DNA of 64,000 nucleotides from Gemmataceae bacterium (GTDB lineage: Bacteria; Planctomycetota; Planctomycetia; Gemmatales; Gemmataceae). Made by a program: the position numbers and the translations under genes. A model generated the notes under the pieces. The model was not told where the DNA came from. It saw only the letters and a list, made by a program, of their open reading frames with translations, and did no database searches. The stretch covers positions 1-64,000 of the forward strand of contig JAKEET010000050.1 in assembly GCA_022616435.1 (NCBI GenBank), written 5' to 3'. Numbering within the stretch: the stretch's first letter is position 1; every line of letters starts with the position of its first letter. This document shows, piece by piece, positions 9,442 through 18,643 of the stretch.

Positions 9442-11444
9442 CACTGGTCTCGAATCGGCAGCTCCAGCAGGATCAACGATCGGTCGGCGCCGGCCGCCAG
9501 GGCCTGCTTGCCGTCCGGCGCCAGCGCCAGGGCGGTGATCCCGGTCGCCAGCGCGGCATTGGCCAGCTCCAGGCCCGTGTCGAGCTGCCAAAGGCGGATG
9601 GTTTGATCCTGGCTGGCGGTCACCAGGTGGTTGCCGTCGGGAGTGAGGGCCACGGCGGTCACCATCTGTTTGTGTCCCTGGAAGCGGCGCAGCTCGCGAC
9701 CGGAAGCCATGTCCCAGAGGCGCACGAGGGTGTCGAAATGCGCGGATACCGCGCAACGCGCGTCCGGCGTCAGCGCCACCGACAGGACGGCGCCGGCGTT
9801 CGGCGTCATCACCTGCAGCGCCTGGCCGTGGCGCAGGTCCCACAGGCGCAGCGTTTGATCGCGGCTGCCGCTCAGGGCCACGTTGCCCGCGGCATCGACC
9901 GCGCAGCAGGTCACGCCGGCGCTGTGCCTGGCCATGCGCTGGATCTCGCGGCCGTTGGGCACGTCCCAGAAACGCACGGTCCTGTCCTCCGCGGCGCTCA
10001 CCAGGCGCTGGCCGTTGGCCGCGAAGGCGACGGCCCGCACGGCGTCGGTGTGACCGCCGATGCGGCGCGTTTCGAGGCCGGTGTGCGGGTTGCCAAGGCG
10101 GACCGCGACGCCGGCGGCCCAGGCGACCAGAGCGCCGTCGGGCGCGAACGCCGCCGCGCGGATTTCCTGCGTTTGCTTGGAAAAGCTGCGCAGCCACTGG
10201 CCGGCGGCCAGGTCCCAGACGCGCACGACGCGATCCTTGCCGCCGGAGACCGCGTGCCGGCCGTCGGGCGCGATCGCGACGGCGGCGACGCTCTCGGTAT
10301 GTCCCGCCAGGCGAAGCCGCTCGGGGATCGGTCGCCGCGGCAGCCGCGCGTCGGTGAAGCCGCTGCGCGCCAGGTCGCCCAGGGCCTCGGCCAGTTCGGC
10401 CGGCGTGCGATAGCGGTCGGCGGGTTGCTTGGCCAGCAACTGGCGGATGACGGCCGCCACGGCCGCGGGCACGTCGACGCGCAGCTCGTCGACGGACGTC
10501 GGCACCTGCCAGCGCTGCTTGTCGAGCTTGGAGACCAGGCTGCCGCCGGGAAACGGGACCTGGCCGGTGAGCACGAAGTAGAACGTGCAGCCCAGGCTGT
10601 ACAAATCGGCGCGAATGTCGGCCTTGTGCGGGTCTTCGAGCTGTTCGGGGGCGATGTAGTCGGCGGTGCCGATGACGGTGCCGCCCTGCGTCAGCGTGCT
10701 GAAGGAATCGCCCGGGGCCGGCGCGCCGCCCAGCTGCAACACGCGGGCCACGCCCATGTCGAGGATTTTCACCACGCCGGCGGCGCCGTCGATGCCCGCG
10801 TCGCGGGGCGCGATCATCAGGTTGGCCGGCTTGATGTCCCTGTGAACGAGGGCCTGATCGTGCGCGTGCTGGAGGCCCAGCGCCGCTTGCCGCATGTAAT
10901 CGCAGGCCTGCGTGAGCGGCAACGGGCCGCGCTCCTGGACCAGGCGCTCCAAGGTGACGCCGTCGACGTACTCCATCACCAGGTAGTGCGTGTCGCCGGA
11001 ATGATCCGAATCAAACACGCGGACGATGTTGGGATGGTGCAGACGGGCGGCGGCCTGGGCCTCGCGCCGAAAGCGGCGCACGGCCTCGGCGTGCTGCAAC
11101 CGGTCCTGGCGGATCACCTTCAGGGCGATGACACGGTCCTCGCGCCGCCAGCGCGCCTTGTAGACGATGCCCATGCCGCCGCGGCCCAGCTCACCCAGGA
11201 TTTCGAAATCCGCCAAGGTCGGCGGCGCTTCGGCGCCCACGGGGGCCAGCGGTTGCCAGTCGGGCGGATGGGCCACCGTTGGGGCGCCCTCCTCGCCGGG
11301 AAGCGGGGCGGCGTTGACGCCGCCGCTGGGGTGCGTGGCGACCTCGGCGCCACACACGGGACAGCGCGCGGGCTTTCCGGGGAGCGCGTCGGCCTCTTCC
11401 CAGACATGGCCCAGCGGACACGTCAACCGCAGCGACATCATCAT
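9441..11444 (-). CDS. Ser/Thr protein kinase with C-terminal WD40 repeats
   Basis: A 667-residue protein, counting from the first of three consecutive ATG codons. The N-terminus has a short zinc-ribbon-like pair (a Cys in LTCPLGH, then CPVCGAE). The kinase domain begins at LGELGRGGMGIVYKAR, with the ALKVI lysine, VHRDIKPANLM catalytic loop and DMG in place of DFG. The C-terminal half is a run of WD40 repeats (several WDL/WDV endings) forming one beta-propeller for protein-protein contact. No transmembrane segment is evident, unlike many planctomycete kinases. It is first in an operon with nth and pepT. A strong terminator-like hairpin lies immediately upstream of the start, so the longer frame back to 11522 is unlikely to be translated. 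Confidence 0.92.
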   Translation of the reverse strand: MMMSLRLTCPLGHVWEEADALPGKPARCPVCGAEVATHPSGGVNAAPLPGEEGAPTVAHPPDWQPLAPVGAEAPPTLADFEILGELGRGGMGIVYKARWRREDRVIALKVIRQDRLQHAEAVRRFRREAQAAARLHHPNIVRVFDSDHSGDTHYLVMEYVDGVTLERLVQERGPLPLTQACDYMRQAALGLQHAHDQALVHRDIKPANLMIAPRDAGIDGAAGVVKILDMGVARVLQLGGAPAPGDSFSTLTQGGTVIGTADYIAPEQLEDPHKADIRADLYSLGCTFYFVLTGQVPFPGGSLVSKLDKQRWQVPTSVDELRVDVPAAVAAVIRQLLAKQPADRYRTPAELAEALGDLARSGFTDARLPRRPIPERLRLAGHTESVAAVAIAPDGRHAVSGGKDRVVRVWDLAAGQWLRSFSKQTQEIRAAAFAPDGALVAWAAGVAVRLGNPHTGLETRRIGGHTDAVRAVAFAANGQRLVSAAEDRTVRFWDVPNGREIQRMARHSAGVTCCAVDAAGNVALSGSRDQTLRLWDLRHGQALQVMTPNAGAVLSVALTPDARCAVSAHFDTLVRLWDMASGRELRRFQGHKQMVTAVALTPDGNHLVTASQDQTIRLWQLDTGLELANAALATGITALALAPDGKQALAAGADRSLILLELPIRDQ

Positions 11445-11454
11445 TCGTCCAGAC

Positions 11455-11480
11455 AAAAAACCCGGAGACGACGCTCCGGG
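11455..11480 (-). terminator. Rho-independent terminator or attenuator before the kinase-WD40 gene
   Basis: On the minus strand a perfect 7-bp stem (CCCGGAG / CTCCGGG, 6-nt loop) is followed by TTTTTTG. The T-run ends about ten bases before the kinase start codon at 11444. It could end transcripts from the small gene at 12071 or attenuate transcription into the kinase operon. Confidence 0.75.
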
Positions 11481-11538
11481 CCTTGCTCGCGATCCCTGAT
11501 CTGGAGCGGGGAACTGGTTCAATCATAGTCGTGCGCGG

Positions 11539-11570
11539 CAGTCACGCCAAGCGGCAGCCACGCCAAGCGG
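11539..11570 (+). repeat. 16-bp tandem duplication
   Basis: Two adjacent copies, CAGTCACGCCAAGCGG and CAGCCACGCCAAGCGG, differ at one base. They lie in the 231-base gap between the kinase-WD40 gene and the small gene at 11676. Nothing else was recognised in that gap beyond the terminator. Confidence 0.8.
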
Positions 11571-11675
11571 CAGCAGTGCCAAGGGGCGCCAACGGAAAAC
11601 GCCGCCAGCGCCGGCCAGCGGCGACATGGGTCGCGCGGCTCGGCGGCCAGCGGCGTCCGCGTGATTCGACGAAGG

Positions 11676-12071
11676 CTACTTGCCGAGTTTCCACACGACT
11701 TCGTTGCGGGCCGTGCGCAGCTTGTTGATGATATGCTCGAGTCCGCTACGATCGATGTTCTTGGCCATGGTCAAGCATTCATCGATCAACTCTTCCAGCG
11801 CCTCCAACTTGCCGGCTGAAGCGACTGTGGTGACGCTGATCGATTTGGCGCCGCTCTTGACGCGCCCCTTCTTGCGCAGCACGCTCTTGACGTTGGCGAG
11901 ATTGGCGACGATGTTCTTGGCCACGGCCGCGTCGGAGGCCATGCCGTGATCGGCGCGATACTTGCCCAGGACCGCGGCGTTGCTCTTGATCTTCAGCCAC
12001 TCCGGATGCGCCGCGAACACCTCACGAAAATAACCACCGACCGTGGCCTGCCTGCGTTTACGCTTCGCCAT
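11676..12071 (-). CDS. Hypothetical basic protein
   Basis: A 131-residue protein that I do not recognise. It begins MAKRKRRQATVGGYFR, is rich in Lys and Arg in its first half, and its second half is predicted helical (LEALEELIDECLTMAKNI, then HIINKLRTARNEVVWKLGK). The basic start and the GYFREVF...HPEWL segment suggest nucleic-acid contact, but no named domain is visible. ATG 12071 is preferred over the one 15 bases upstream because GGGAG lies eight bases before it. It stands alone between two kinase genes on the same strand. A perfect inverted repeat about 165 bases upstream may control it. Confidence 0.7.
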   Translation of the reverse strand: MAKRKRRQATVGGYFREVFAAHPEWLKIKSNAAVLGKYRADHGMASDAAVAKNIVANLANVKSVLRKKGRVKSGAKSISVTTVASAGKLEALEELIDECLTMAKNIDRSGLEHIINKLRTARNEVVWKLGK

Positions 12072-12234
12072 GAACTGCACTCCCATGGGCTTGATCCGTG
12101 AATCTGAGAAAGGCGATGTCGAGATTGTAGAAGTGAAGCTATGGATTGCAAGCGTGAAACGCGGGCGGCGGAGAGGAATGCTAACAACCGTTTCTCATGA
12201 GCTGTCTTAGTCTCAACGATAGGTTCACCCGAGC

Positions 12235-12257
12235 GCTCATGATGCTACATCATGAGC
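12235..12257. promoter_or_regulatory. Perfect inverted repeat, possible operator
   Basis: GCTCATGATG-CTA-CATCATGAGC is a perfect 10-bp dyad with a 3-base centre. It lies in the 262-base gap between the stop of the tandem-kinase gene (12334) and the start of the small gene at 12071. No T-run follows on either strand, so operator or RNA-stability hairpin fits better than an intrinsic terminator. The rest of the gap shows nothing recognisable. Confidence 0.5.
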
Positions 12258-12333
12258 AACGTCGTTATGTCGTCGGTGATTGAGATATCACGTTCGTTCG
12301 TCGTCAAGCGAGGTAACAGGCTGGAATGCTCAA

Positions 12334-14907
12334 CTACGAACTCGCCTGAGCTTCAGCGTGGCCGAACATGCCCCCGACATCGAAGCCGCCCTCGGCGCTG
12401 GGAGTGCAGTGCGTGATATGGGTCAGGAGGGCGTACTTGCTGAGCGGCCCGAGGTCGCGCGGCGCGACGTAAACGTGCCGAGCTTCCAGCGGCGCGGCCA
12501 CGTGAAAACCGATGCCGACGTGGGACAGGTTCTTCGCGGCCGCGGCCTGCGGCTTGCCGAGGCCGCCGTCCGGCAGGATCGGGAAAATGTCGAGCGGCAA
12601 ACCGCAGGGCCAGCGTTCGCGGCGGCGTCGATCCTGGTCTTCTTCCAGGTACGAACGAACCTGGACGATCAGTTTTGGCCCGATCTCGTTGATGTCCTGG
12701 CGCTGGCCAAGCTTGCCGTAGGGTTCGATCCGCACCAGTGCTTCGACCAGCTGCGGGTTCGGATCGTCGGTCGGTTGCACGCTGACCTGGAGGATCAGCC
12801 CGCTTTCATCGCTGAAGCAGCGTTGCCAGAACGTCCGCGGCGCGGGAATGCGGCACACCAGGGCGTCGCCGTCTTGGCGGGAAACCGCCGCCTGCAAGTG
12901 CTTGGGCAGATCGTGAAGCTTGAAGCGCAGCGCCCCCGGGATGATGCGGACCGGGTAGCGATGCTCGATCACCGGATTGTCGTACACGAGATAACGCAGG
13001 TTGCCGTGCTGGCGCAGCTCCTTGGCCTTGCTGGCCGAGAGGAGCCAGACCGTGGCCACTTGCTCGGCGTTGGGAATGGGCGCCGCGGCGCTGCCCACGC
13101 CCATGAGCTGCACGACTTCGGCCAGGCGTTGGTCGGCGTCGCGGGCCGCGACGGTGCGGGCCGCATTGCTCAGGGCCTGCAGGAACTCGCCGCAGCTCGC
13201 GAACCGCTGAGCCGGATCGGCGTGGAGGGCCCGGGCGAGCACGGCGCGGTCGCACGCGGGCAACAGATCGAGATCGAGCTTGCCCTGACCGCGGGCCCCG
13301 CCCCAGCGTCCGGCCCGGGGCTGCACGCCCATCAGCATTTCCGCGTAGATCAGGGCGAGGCTGTACTGGTCCGACGTCGGGCTGAAGCCCGGATCGTACA
13401 GCTCCGGGGCGGCATAACGAGCATTGAGGGCGGCAGCCGCTTTCACCTGCAAGGGCCATAACAGCGCCGCCATGCCGAACTGCGCCACCAGCACGCGCTC
13501 CGACCGCAGCACGATCGAGCGCGGCTGCAGCATCAGATGCGGAAACCGGTGCTCGAGCTGCAACTCGTCCAGGGCGGCGGCGGCGCTGGTTAGGTAGCCG
13601 AGCAGCTCCGTGCGCGGAATCCCCGGCTGTCCCGCCGACCTGCAGGTCGCGAAGCGATCGGCCAACGTCGGTTCCTGCGGATCGCCCACGGCGAAAATGC
13701 GCCCCGAGGGACTGCGCAGGATCTCTTGCACCGGCAGCGCCGGATGGCGCAGGGCGTTGAGTTTGTCGACCACGACGGCGCCCCGGTAGGGCGGCGCGTG
13801 CAGGAGCTGGGCGTGCCGGTCGCGGCCATCGGGGCCGTGCACCAGCCATAGATCGCTGAGCATGCTCCGGCCGAGGCACTTCTGCAATTCATAGCCCGGC
13901 ATCACGTCGCACGAGGCCACCGCCGCGGCCGGGGCCAGCGCCCGCGCCGCCTCGTGGTCCGGCAGGGTCTCGTCCAGAAAGCCCTGGGGCGTCGCCGCCG
14001 GATCCTCCAGGCCCAGCGGCGCCGCCGTGACCGAGGACAGCACGATCTTCTCGTACATCAAGCTGTGAATGAACTCGAGGCACGACGGGAAGCGGTGGTT
14101 CGGATCCTTGGCCAGCGCCTTGGCGACGAACGCGCGGTCGCGCGCCGGCAACGCGTCCAGGTCCGGCTCGGCCGTCGCGTGCAGCATCATGAGCTGCCGG
14201 AAGTTCCGCCCCTGCAGCGGCCACGTCCCGGTCAGCAGCTCCTGATAGGTGATCGCCAGGCTGTACTGGTCGCTGTGCTGGCTGATGCGGCCGTTGAACA
14301 CTTCGGGCGCGGAATACAGGGGCGTGCCGCACGGCGCCTCGGCATGGGCGCGGCGTTCGGCGAGACTGTTCACCAGGCCGAAATCGGCCACCTTGACGTG
14401 CGTGCTGATCAGGAACAGGTTCTGCGGCTTGATGTCCAGGTGCTGCAAACGGTGTTCGTGATAGAGGAAGTCGAGGACTTCCGCCGCTTCACGCAGATAC
14501 GCCAGCAGCTCCGCCCGCGGGATGCCGGGCCGGCCGACGGCGCTGCACTCGCGCGCCACATCGTGCAAGCTGCGGTCGGCCAGCTCCATGACGATGATGA
14601 GCTCGCCGTCGATCAGCTCGACCCGCTCCATCGACAGGATGAACGGATGACGGATGGCCTTGCAATGTTCGAGGGCCCGCAATTCCTGCTGGGCGGCATT
14701 GCGGGCGCTGAGCGCGCTGGAGCCGTCGCCGGGGACGAACTTGATCGCCTTGGGAAGACCGCCGGGAGCCTCGCACTTCCAGACCTCGCCGAAGCCGCCG
14801 CGGCCCAGCGGTTCAATCAGGCGATAACCCGGAATGGGTTGGCTTCCCGCCGCCTTGGTGAAGAACGGCGTTGTGGTGTCGATCGATGATTCGGCAGTCA
14901 GCGGCAC
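12334..14907 (-). CDS. Tandem protein kinase-pseudokinase
   Basis: An 857-residue protein with two kinase folds. The first (from GYRLIEPLGRGGFGEVWKCE) is probably active: ATP lysine AIKFV, catalytic loop HLDIKPQN (Leu replaces Arg of HRD) and an intact DFG in VADFGLVN. The second (from GYELQKCLGRSMLSDLWLVH) lacks the glycine loop, reads HLMLQPRS where HRDxKPxN is expected, and QFG for DFG, so it is a pseudokinase. The last 300 residues are a separate unknown region. The start is taken as GTG 14907, which has GGAAGG eight bases upstream; the frame extends to an ATG at 14973 without a comparable site. The pseudokinase may regulate the active half or scaffold targets. Confidence 0.88.
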   Translation of the reverse strand: MPLTAESSIDTTTPFFTKAAGSQPIPGYRLIEPLGRGGFGEVWKCEAPGGLPKAIKFVPGDGSSALSARNAAQQELRALEHCKAIRHPFILSMERVELIDGELIIVMELADRSLHDVARECSAVGRPGIPRAELLAYLREAAEVLDFLYHEHRLQHLDIKPQNLFLISTHVKVADFGLVNSLAERRAHAEAPCGTPLYSAPEVFNGRISQHSDQYSLAITYQELLTGTWPLQGRNFRQLMMLHATAEPDLDALPARDRAFVAKALAKDPNHRFPSCLEFIHSLMYEKIVLSSVTAAPLGLEDPAATPQGFLDETLPDHEAARALAPAAAVASCDVMPGYELQKCLGRSMLSDLWLVHGPDGRDRHAQLLHAPPYRGAVVVDKLNALRHPALPVQEILRSPSGRIFAVGDPQEPTLADRFATCRSAGQPGIPRTELLGYLTSAAAALDELQLEHRFPHLMLQPRSIVLRSERVLVAQFGMAALLWPLQVKAAAALNARYAAPELYDPGFSPTSDQYSLALIYAEMLMGVQPRAGRWGGARGQGKLDLDLLPACDRAVLARALHADPAQRFASCGEFLQALSNAARTVAARDADQRLAEVVQLMGVGSAAAPIPNAEQVATVWLLSASKAKELRQHGNLRYLVYDNPVIEHRYPVRIIPGALRFKLHDLPKHLQAAVSRQDGDALVCRIPAPRTFWQRCFSDESGLILQVSVQPTDDPNPQLVEALVRIEPYGKLGQRQDINEIGPKLIVQVRSYLEEDQDRRRRERWPCGLPLDIFPILPDGGLGKPQAAAAKNLSHVGIGFHVAAPLEARHVYVAPRDLGPLSKYALLTHITHCTPSAEGGFDVGGMFGHAEAQASS

Positions 14908-15312
14908 GTTGATCCTTCCGTCCCCCAAAACCGGGATGACAGTCCGGGCGGGAAACCGGTGCGTACGGAGCACGGATGAGGATTCCCTACATTCCCTACG
15001 CCCAAATCTAGTTCACAAATGGGGTGATGTCGAATCACGCGTCCGGTTGTCCAGCACCCGGCGATGTGCATACGAAGTCCGCAAGGCGACATCTGGAAAG
15101 GAGTTACAGAGGCCCGGTCGCGGGAATCGCGCATCGCTGAAGAATTACTGATTTCTTCGTGCGAACTACTGATTTTTACGTACTTGCCTCCCGCGCCTCA
15201 ATCCGACTTGCGATGAATCGTTGTTTAGACTACAGTTGCGCGACCGATTGGGTCATTCGCTTGGTTCGACCGGAACAGGAAGTCCTCGTCCTTCCGCAAT
15301 CCCAAAGAAAAC
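14908..15312. other. 405-base divergent intergenic region
   Basis: Lies between the divergent tandem-kinase and CAP-protein genes and must hold both promoters. A near-duplicate motif (ACTGATTTCT and ACTGATTTTT, about 30 bases apart near 15148-15178) is present. No gene, terminator or convincing promoter pair could be fixed by eye. Confidence 0.5.
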
Positions 15313-16215
15313 ATGGGCCATCGTTTTCGTCCCACGTTCGACGCGCTGGAGCGCCGCGACGTTCCCAGCGCCGCCAACCCCAGCCTCGTCAATCTGACCG
15401 CGGGGGTGTTGACCGTGCTCGGCTCGCAGGGCGCCGACGTCATCAATATCACCCAGACGGCCGGCAGGATTCGCGTGGTGGACAGCGGCCGGCTGCTGGG
15501 TCAGGTCCCGGCCACGGCCGTGAGGAAGATCGTGGTGGACGGCGATTTCGGCGGTGACACGATCACGGTCGCGGCAGGCATCGGCAAGCCGGCGCATCTT
15601 TATGGAAGCTACGGCAACGACACGCTCCGCGGCGGCCGTGCCAGGGACCTGTTGTTCGGCGGCGCCGGCGCCGACAGACTGTTCGGCCGCGGCGGCGGCG
15701 ACCTGCTGTCCGGCGGCAGCGGCGTCGACACGCTGGACGGCGGCGTCGGCGCCAACACGCTGTTCCAGGAGCCCCCCGGCTTCGCGCGGCAGCTCAATGC
15801 CACCGAACAGCTGGTCGTGGACCTCGTCAATCAGGAACGGTTCAGCCGCGGGTTGGCGCCCTTGGCCGTCAACCTGACGCTGAACTACGCCGCCTGGCAA
15901 CATTCCAACCAGATGGCGGTCCGCAGCAAAGCGTTCCCGAGCAATCCGGCCCAGGCGCTGCAGCACACGCTGTTCGGCGTCACCGGGCCGACCGTCAGCA
16001 GCCGGCTCGACTTCGCGGGCTACGACAACTGGCTGGCGTACGGCGAGAACATTGCGTTCGGTTACACGACGGCCATCGCGGTGATGCAAGGCTGGATGAA
16101 TTCGCCGGGTCACCGGGCCAACATCCTGAACCCGAACTTCAAGGAAATCGGCGTGGCTGTGGCGACCAACGCCCAGGGATTCTTGTTTTGGACGCAGGAG
16201 TTCGGGTCGCGCTGA
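15313..16215 (+). CDS. Secreted CAP-domain protein with RTX-like repeats
   Basis: A 300-residue protein with three parts. Residues 11-20 carry LERRDVPSA, a motif found near the start of many planctomycete surface proteins. Residues about 95-150 are a Gly/Asp-rich run of haemolysin-type nonapeptides (GGAGADRLFG, GGSGVDTLDG), expected to bind calcium. Residues about 160-300 are a CAP/SCP domain with GYDNWLAYGENIAFG, GWMNSPGHRANIL and EIGVAVA blocks, which in other organisms forms a protease- or lipid-binding cavity. No classical signal peptide is obvious, so export may use the planctomycete-specific N-terminus. A weak AAAGAAA precedes the ATG. The stop codon is followed at once by a heptamer-repeat array. 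Confidence 0.87.
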   Translation: MGHRFRPTFDALERRDVPSAANPSLVNLTAGVLTVLGSQGADVINITQTAGRIRVVDSGRLLGQVPATAVRKIVVDGDFGGDTITVAAGIGKPAHLYGSYGNDTLRGGRARDLLFGGAGADRLFGRGGGDLLSGGSGVDTLDGGVGANTLFQEPPGFARQLNATEQLVVDLVNQERFSRGLAPLAVNLTLNYAAWQHSNQMAVRSKAFPSNPAQALQHTLFGVTGPTVSSRLDFAGYDNWLAYGENIAFGYTTAIAVMQGWMNSPGHRANILNPNFKEIGVAVATNAQGFLFWTQEFGSR

Positions 16216-16319
16216 GTTGGTTGGTGGTTGGTGGTTGGTGGTTGGTGGGTACTGGATTCATTGGCATTGCGCGCACACACACACACACACACACCAACCA
16301 CTAACCACCAACCACCAAA
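16216..16319. repeat. Heptamer repeat array with inverted arms and (AC)n, array A
   Basis: Starting at the base after the CAP stop codon are several tandem GTGGTTG-type heptamers (16216-16249), then a spacer, an (AC)n tract of about 20 bases (16273-16293), and the complementary CAACCAC-type units to 16319. The two sides can pair into a long hairpin. Related arrays lie at 48236 and 51317. Confidence 0.85.
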
Positions 16320-16960
16320 CGAGGGATTTTTTGCAAAATGCCCTTCCCAAGACGCGGAAAGTTGCCATAATACAAGTACATCTTGGCGTTTGGGCCTTCG
16401 TGTCTTTCCGGTCAAGGTTCTTGCGGCTTTGCTAATCCGTCCGTTTCCTCCAGCGAAAAAAAACGCTCGAATCGGCAAAAAAGCGCTTCCCTTGGGGCCG
16501 GCATACGTTCAAGATAGGATGCTCAGAATTCCCTAAAGGTCCGTCGGCGTCGAAGCCGGCGGCTTGCGGGAACTGAGGTAGGCTCGCGTTCCTTCGACTC
16601 GCCTTGAAGAGGAGTTTCATCGGCGAGCCGTCGTTGCCGTCCTCGACTCGAGCGTGACACCCGCCCGCTGGTTCCGAGAACGGAACTGCGCCGAGACTTG
16701 ACTCGTACCGGCGCCCCCATCCGCCAGCCGCCTGCGACGTATGGACTCGTTGAGGCTTGAGGCTAACCGCAAGGGTCTGCCCTTGTCGGATTGGCCATGC
16801 ATGGGGCGAACCCGTTTTGCCGCGGCAGAAGAAACGTTCGTGAGTACTACTCCGCATCCCGGACAAGGTTGAACATCCCAAGCCGTTCATCGGTGCCGAT
16901 CGGCGTCTCCGCCAAGGCAAACGGCTTATCGACTGTTCCTTTCTTTTTGGAGGAAGCATC
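16320..16960. other. Long leader region upstream of rho
   Basis: About 640 bases without a supportable gene precede rho. It is locally AT-richer than the genes (A-runs near 16456 and 16478). Rho genes are often autoregulated through a leader in other bacteria, so part of this may be transcribed leader, but no specific attenuator could be identified. Apparent open frames on the minus strand here have no protein-like features. Confidence 0.45.
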
Positions 16961-18391
16961 ATGGCCGTCGCTCGTGGCGACGAAGGTTCGAACTATTCGA
17001 ACCCCACTTCGAGCACCGGACTTCGCCGCCGCACCATGCGTAAGCCGCCGGATGTCGCCGTCCCCTCGGGCGAGCCCCGACAATCGGCGCCCGTCCTGAT
17101 CTCGCCGCCGTCGGCGCCGGGCCGCGAATCGACGCGCCTCGACGACCTCTACCGGCTGGCCATGCCGAAGCTGTTCGCCCTCGCCGAGCGCGAGGGGATC
17201 AACGAGCACACCGGCATGAATCGCGGCCAGCTGATCATGGGGATCGTCCGCCGCCAGATCGAGCGCGGCGTCACGGTCAAGGGCTCCGGCACCCTCGAAG
17301 TCCTCCCCGACGGCTACGGCTTCCTGCGCTCCACGGCCCACAACTACCTGGCTTCCCCGGAAGACATCTATGTGTCGCCGAGCCAGATCCGCCGTCTAGG
17401 CCTCAAGACCGGCCTGATCGTCGAAGGCCCGATCCGCCTGCCGGTCGAAGGCCAGGACAACTTCGCGCTCATGCAAGTGGACCTGGTCAACGGCCACAAC
17501 CCCGACGAGCGGGTGTCGCCGACGACGTTTGAAGATTTGACGCCGCTGCACCCCAACCGGCGGCTGACGCTCGAGACCTCGCCGGAAGAGATCAACATGC
17601 GCGTCGTGGACCTGGTGACGCCGATCGGCAAGGGCCAGCGCGGCCTGATCGTGTCGCCGCCGCGGGCCGGCAAGACCATCCTCTTGCAGAAGATCGCCTT
17701 GAGCATGCTCAAGAACCATCCGGAGAGCTACCTGATCGTGCTGCTGGTGGACGAGCGGCCCGAGGAAGTGACCGACATGGCCCGCACCGTGGCCGGCCCC
17801 ACCTGCGAAGTGGTGGCCAGCACGTTCGACGAGCCGGCCATGGAACACATTCACGTCGCCGAGATCGTGCTCGAAAAGGCCAAGCGCCTGGTGGAGCACG
17901 GACGGGACGTGATCATCCTGCTCGATTCCATCACCCGCCTGGCCCGGGCTCACAACACGGAAGCGCCCTCGGGCGGCAAGCTGTTGTCCGGCGGCCTCGA
18001 CACCAACGCCATGCAAAAGCCCAAGCGGTTCTTCGGCGCCGCCCGCCAGACCGAGGAGGGCGGCAGCCTGACGATCCTGGCCACCGCGCTGATCGACACC
18101 GGCAGCCGCATGGACGAAGTGATCTTCGAGGAGTTCAAGGGCACGGGCAACATGGAGCTGCACCTGGATCGCCGGCTGGTGGACAAGCGCATCTGGCCCG
18201 CCATCGACATCAACCGATCCGGCACGCGCAAGGAAGAACTGCTCCATCATCCCGACGCGGTCGAGCGCATCCGCATCCTCCGCCGCGTGCTCTCGGACAT
18301 GCACCCGGTCGAGGCCATGGAAATGCTGACGACCCGGCTGCGCAAGACCAAGTCGAACGCGGAGTTCTTGATGAGCATGAACATGTCGTAG
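16961..18391 (+). CDS. rho: Transcription termination factor Rho
   Basis: A 476-residue hexameric RNA helicase that ends transcripts. After a planctomycete-specific N-terminal extension of about 55 residues comes the Rho N domain ([21 protein letters not shown]), the primary RNA-binding cold-shock-like fold ([13 protein letters not shown], 112-124), and the ATPase core with the Walker A SPPRAGKT at 232-239, Walker [11 protein letters not shown] and the C-terminal [12 protein letters not shown] block. The start is fixed by a strong GGAGGA 8-9 bases upstream. It stands alone, with a long leader. Identity is certain. Confidence 0.97.
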   Translation: MAVARGDEGSNYSNPTSSTGLRRRTMRKPPDVAVPSGEPRQSAPVLISPPSAPGRESTRLDDLYRLAMPKLFALAEREGINEHTGMNRGQLIMGIVRRQIERGVTVKGSGTLEVLPDGYGFLRSTAHNYLASPEDIYVSPSQIRRLGLKTGLIVEGPIRLPVEGQDNFALMQVDLVNGHNPDERVSPTTFEDLTPLHPNRRLTLETSPEEINMRVVDLVTPIGKGQRGLIVSPPRAGKTILLQKIALSMLKNHPESYLIVLLVDERPEEVTDMARTVAGPTCEVVASTFDEPAMEHIHVAEIVLEKAKRLVEHGRDVIILLDSITRLARAHNTEAPSGGKLLSGGLDTNAMQKPKRFFGAARQTEEGGSLTILATALIDTGSRMDEVIFEEFKGTGNMELHLDRRLVDKRIWPAIDINRSGTRKEELLHHPDAVERIRILRRVLSDMHPVEAMEMLTTRLRKTKSNAEFLMSMNMS

Positions 18392-18442
18392 CAAGCCGCT
18401 TCCGGGCGGCGGTCCGCCGGTAGAATGCAACGAATGGATTCG

Positions 18443-18550
18443 TCACCCCACGCGTTGCAACTCCTCGTTATTCTCGGCATACACGGAAATCTCGGCCTGG
18501 CACTTCTGGCCTTCTTCGGTCGAGCCGTGCAGACGCAAACTGACGCGCAT
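18443..18550 (-). CDS. Possible 35-residue small protein
   Basis: A 36-codon frame encodes a small acidic protein beginning MRVSLRLHGSTEEG and containing EISVYAENNEELQ. It is supported by a strong GGAGG ribosome binding site eight bases before the ATG and by codon use like the neighbouring genes. It is divergent from the zinc-ribbon gene at 18644, with a perfect 18-bp palindrome between them. I do not recognise the family. It could be a single beta-hairpin-helix unit or a regulatory peptide; the alternative is a chance frame. Confidence 0.55.
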   Translation of the reverse strand: MRVSLRLHGSTEEGQKCQAEISVYAENNEELQRVG

Positions 18551-18584
18551 GGCGCAGACCTCCAGCATTCCTTGGCGATGATGC

Positions 18585-18602
18585 TATCCTACCGGTAGGA
18601 TA
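18585..18602. promoter_or_regulatory. Perfect 18-bp palindrome, operator candidate
   Basis: TATCCTACCGGTAGGATA is fully self-complementary with no loop, as expected for a dimeric repressor site rather than an RNA hairpin. It lies 34 bases before the small gene start (18550, minus) and 41 bases before the zinc-ribbon gene start (18644, plus), where it could control both. Confidence 0.6.
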
Positions 18603-18643
18603 ACATCCGCGGGAACGATTGGGCGCGTCGGAGTCACCCATCC

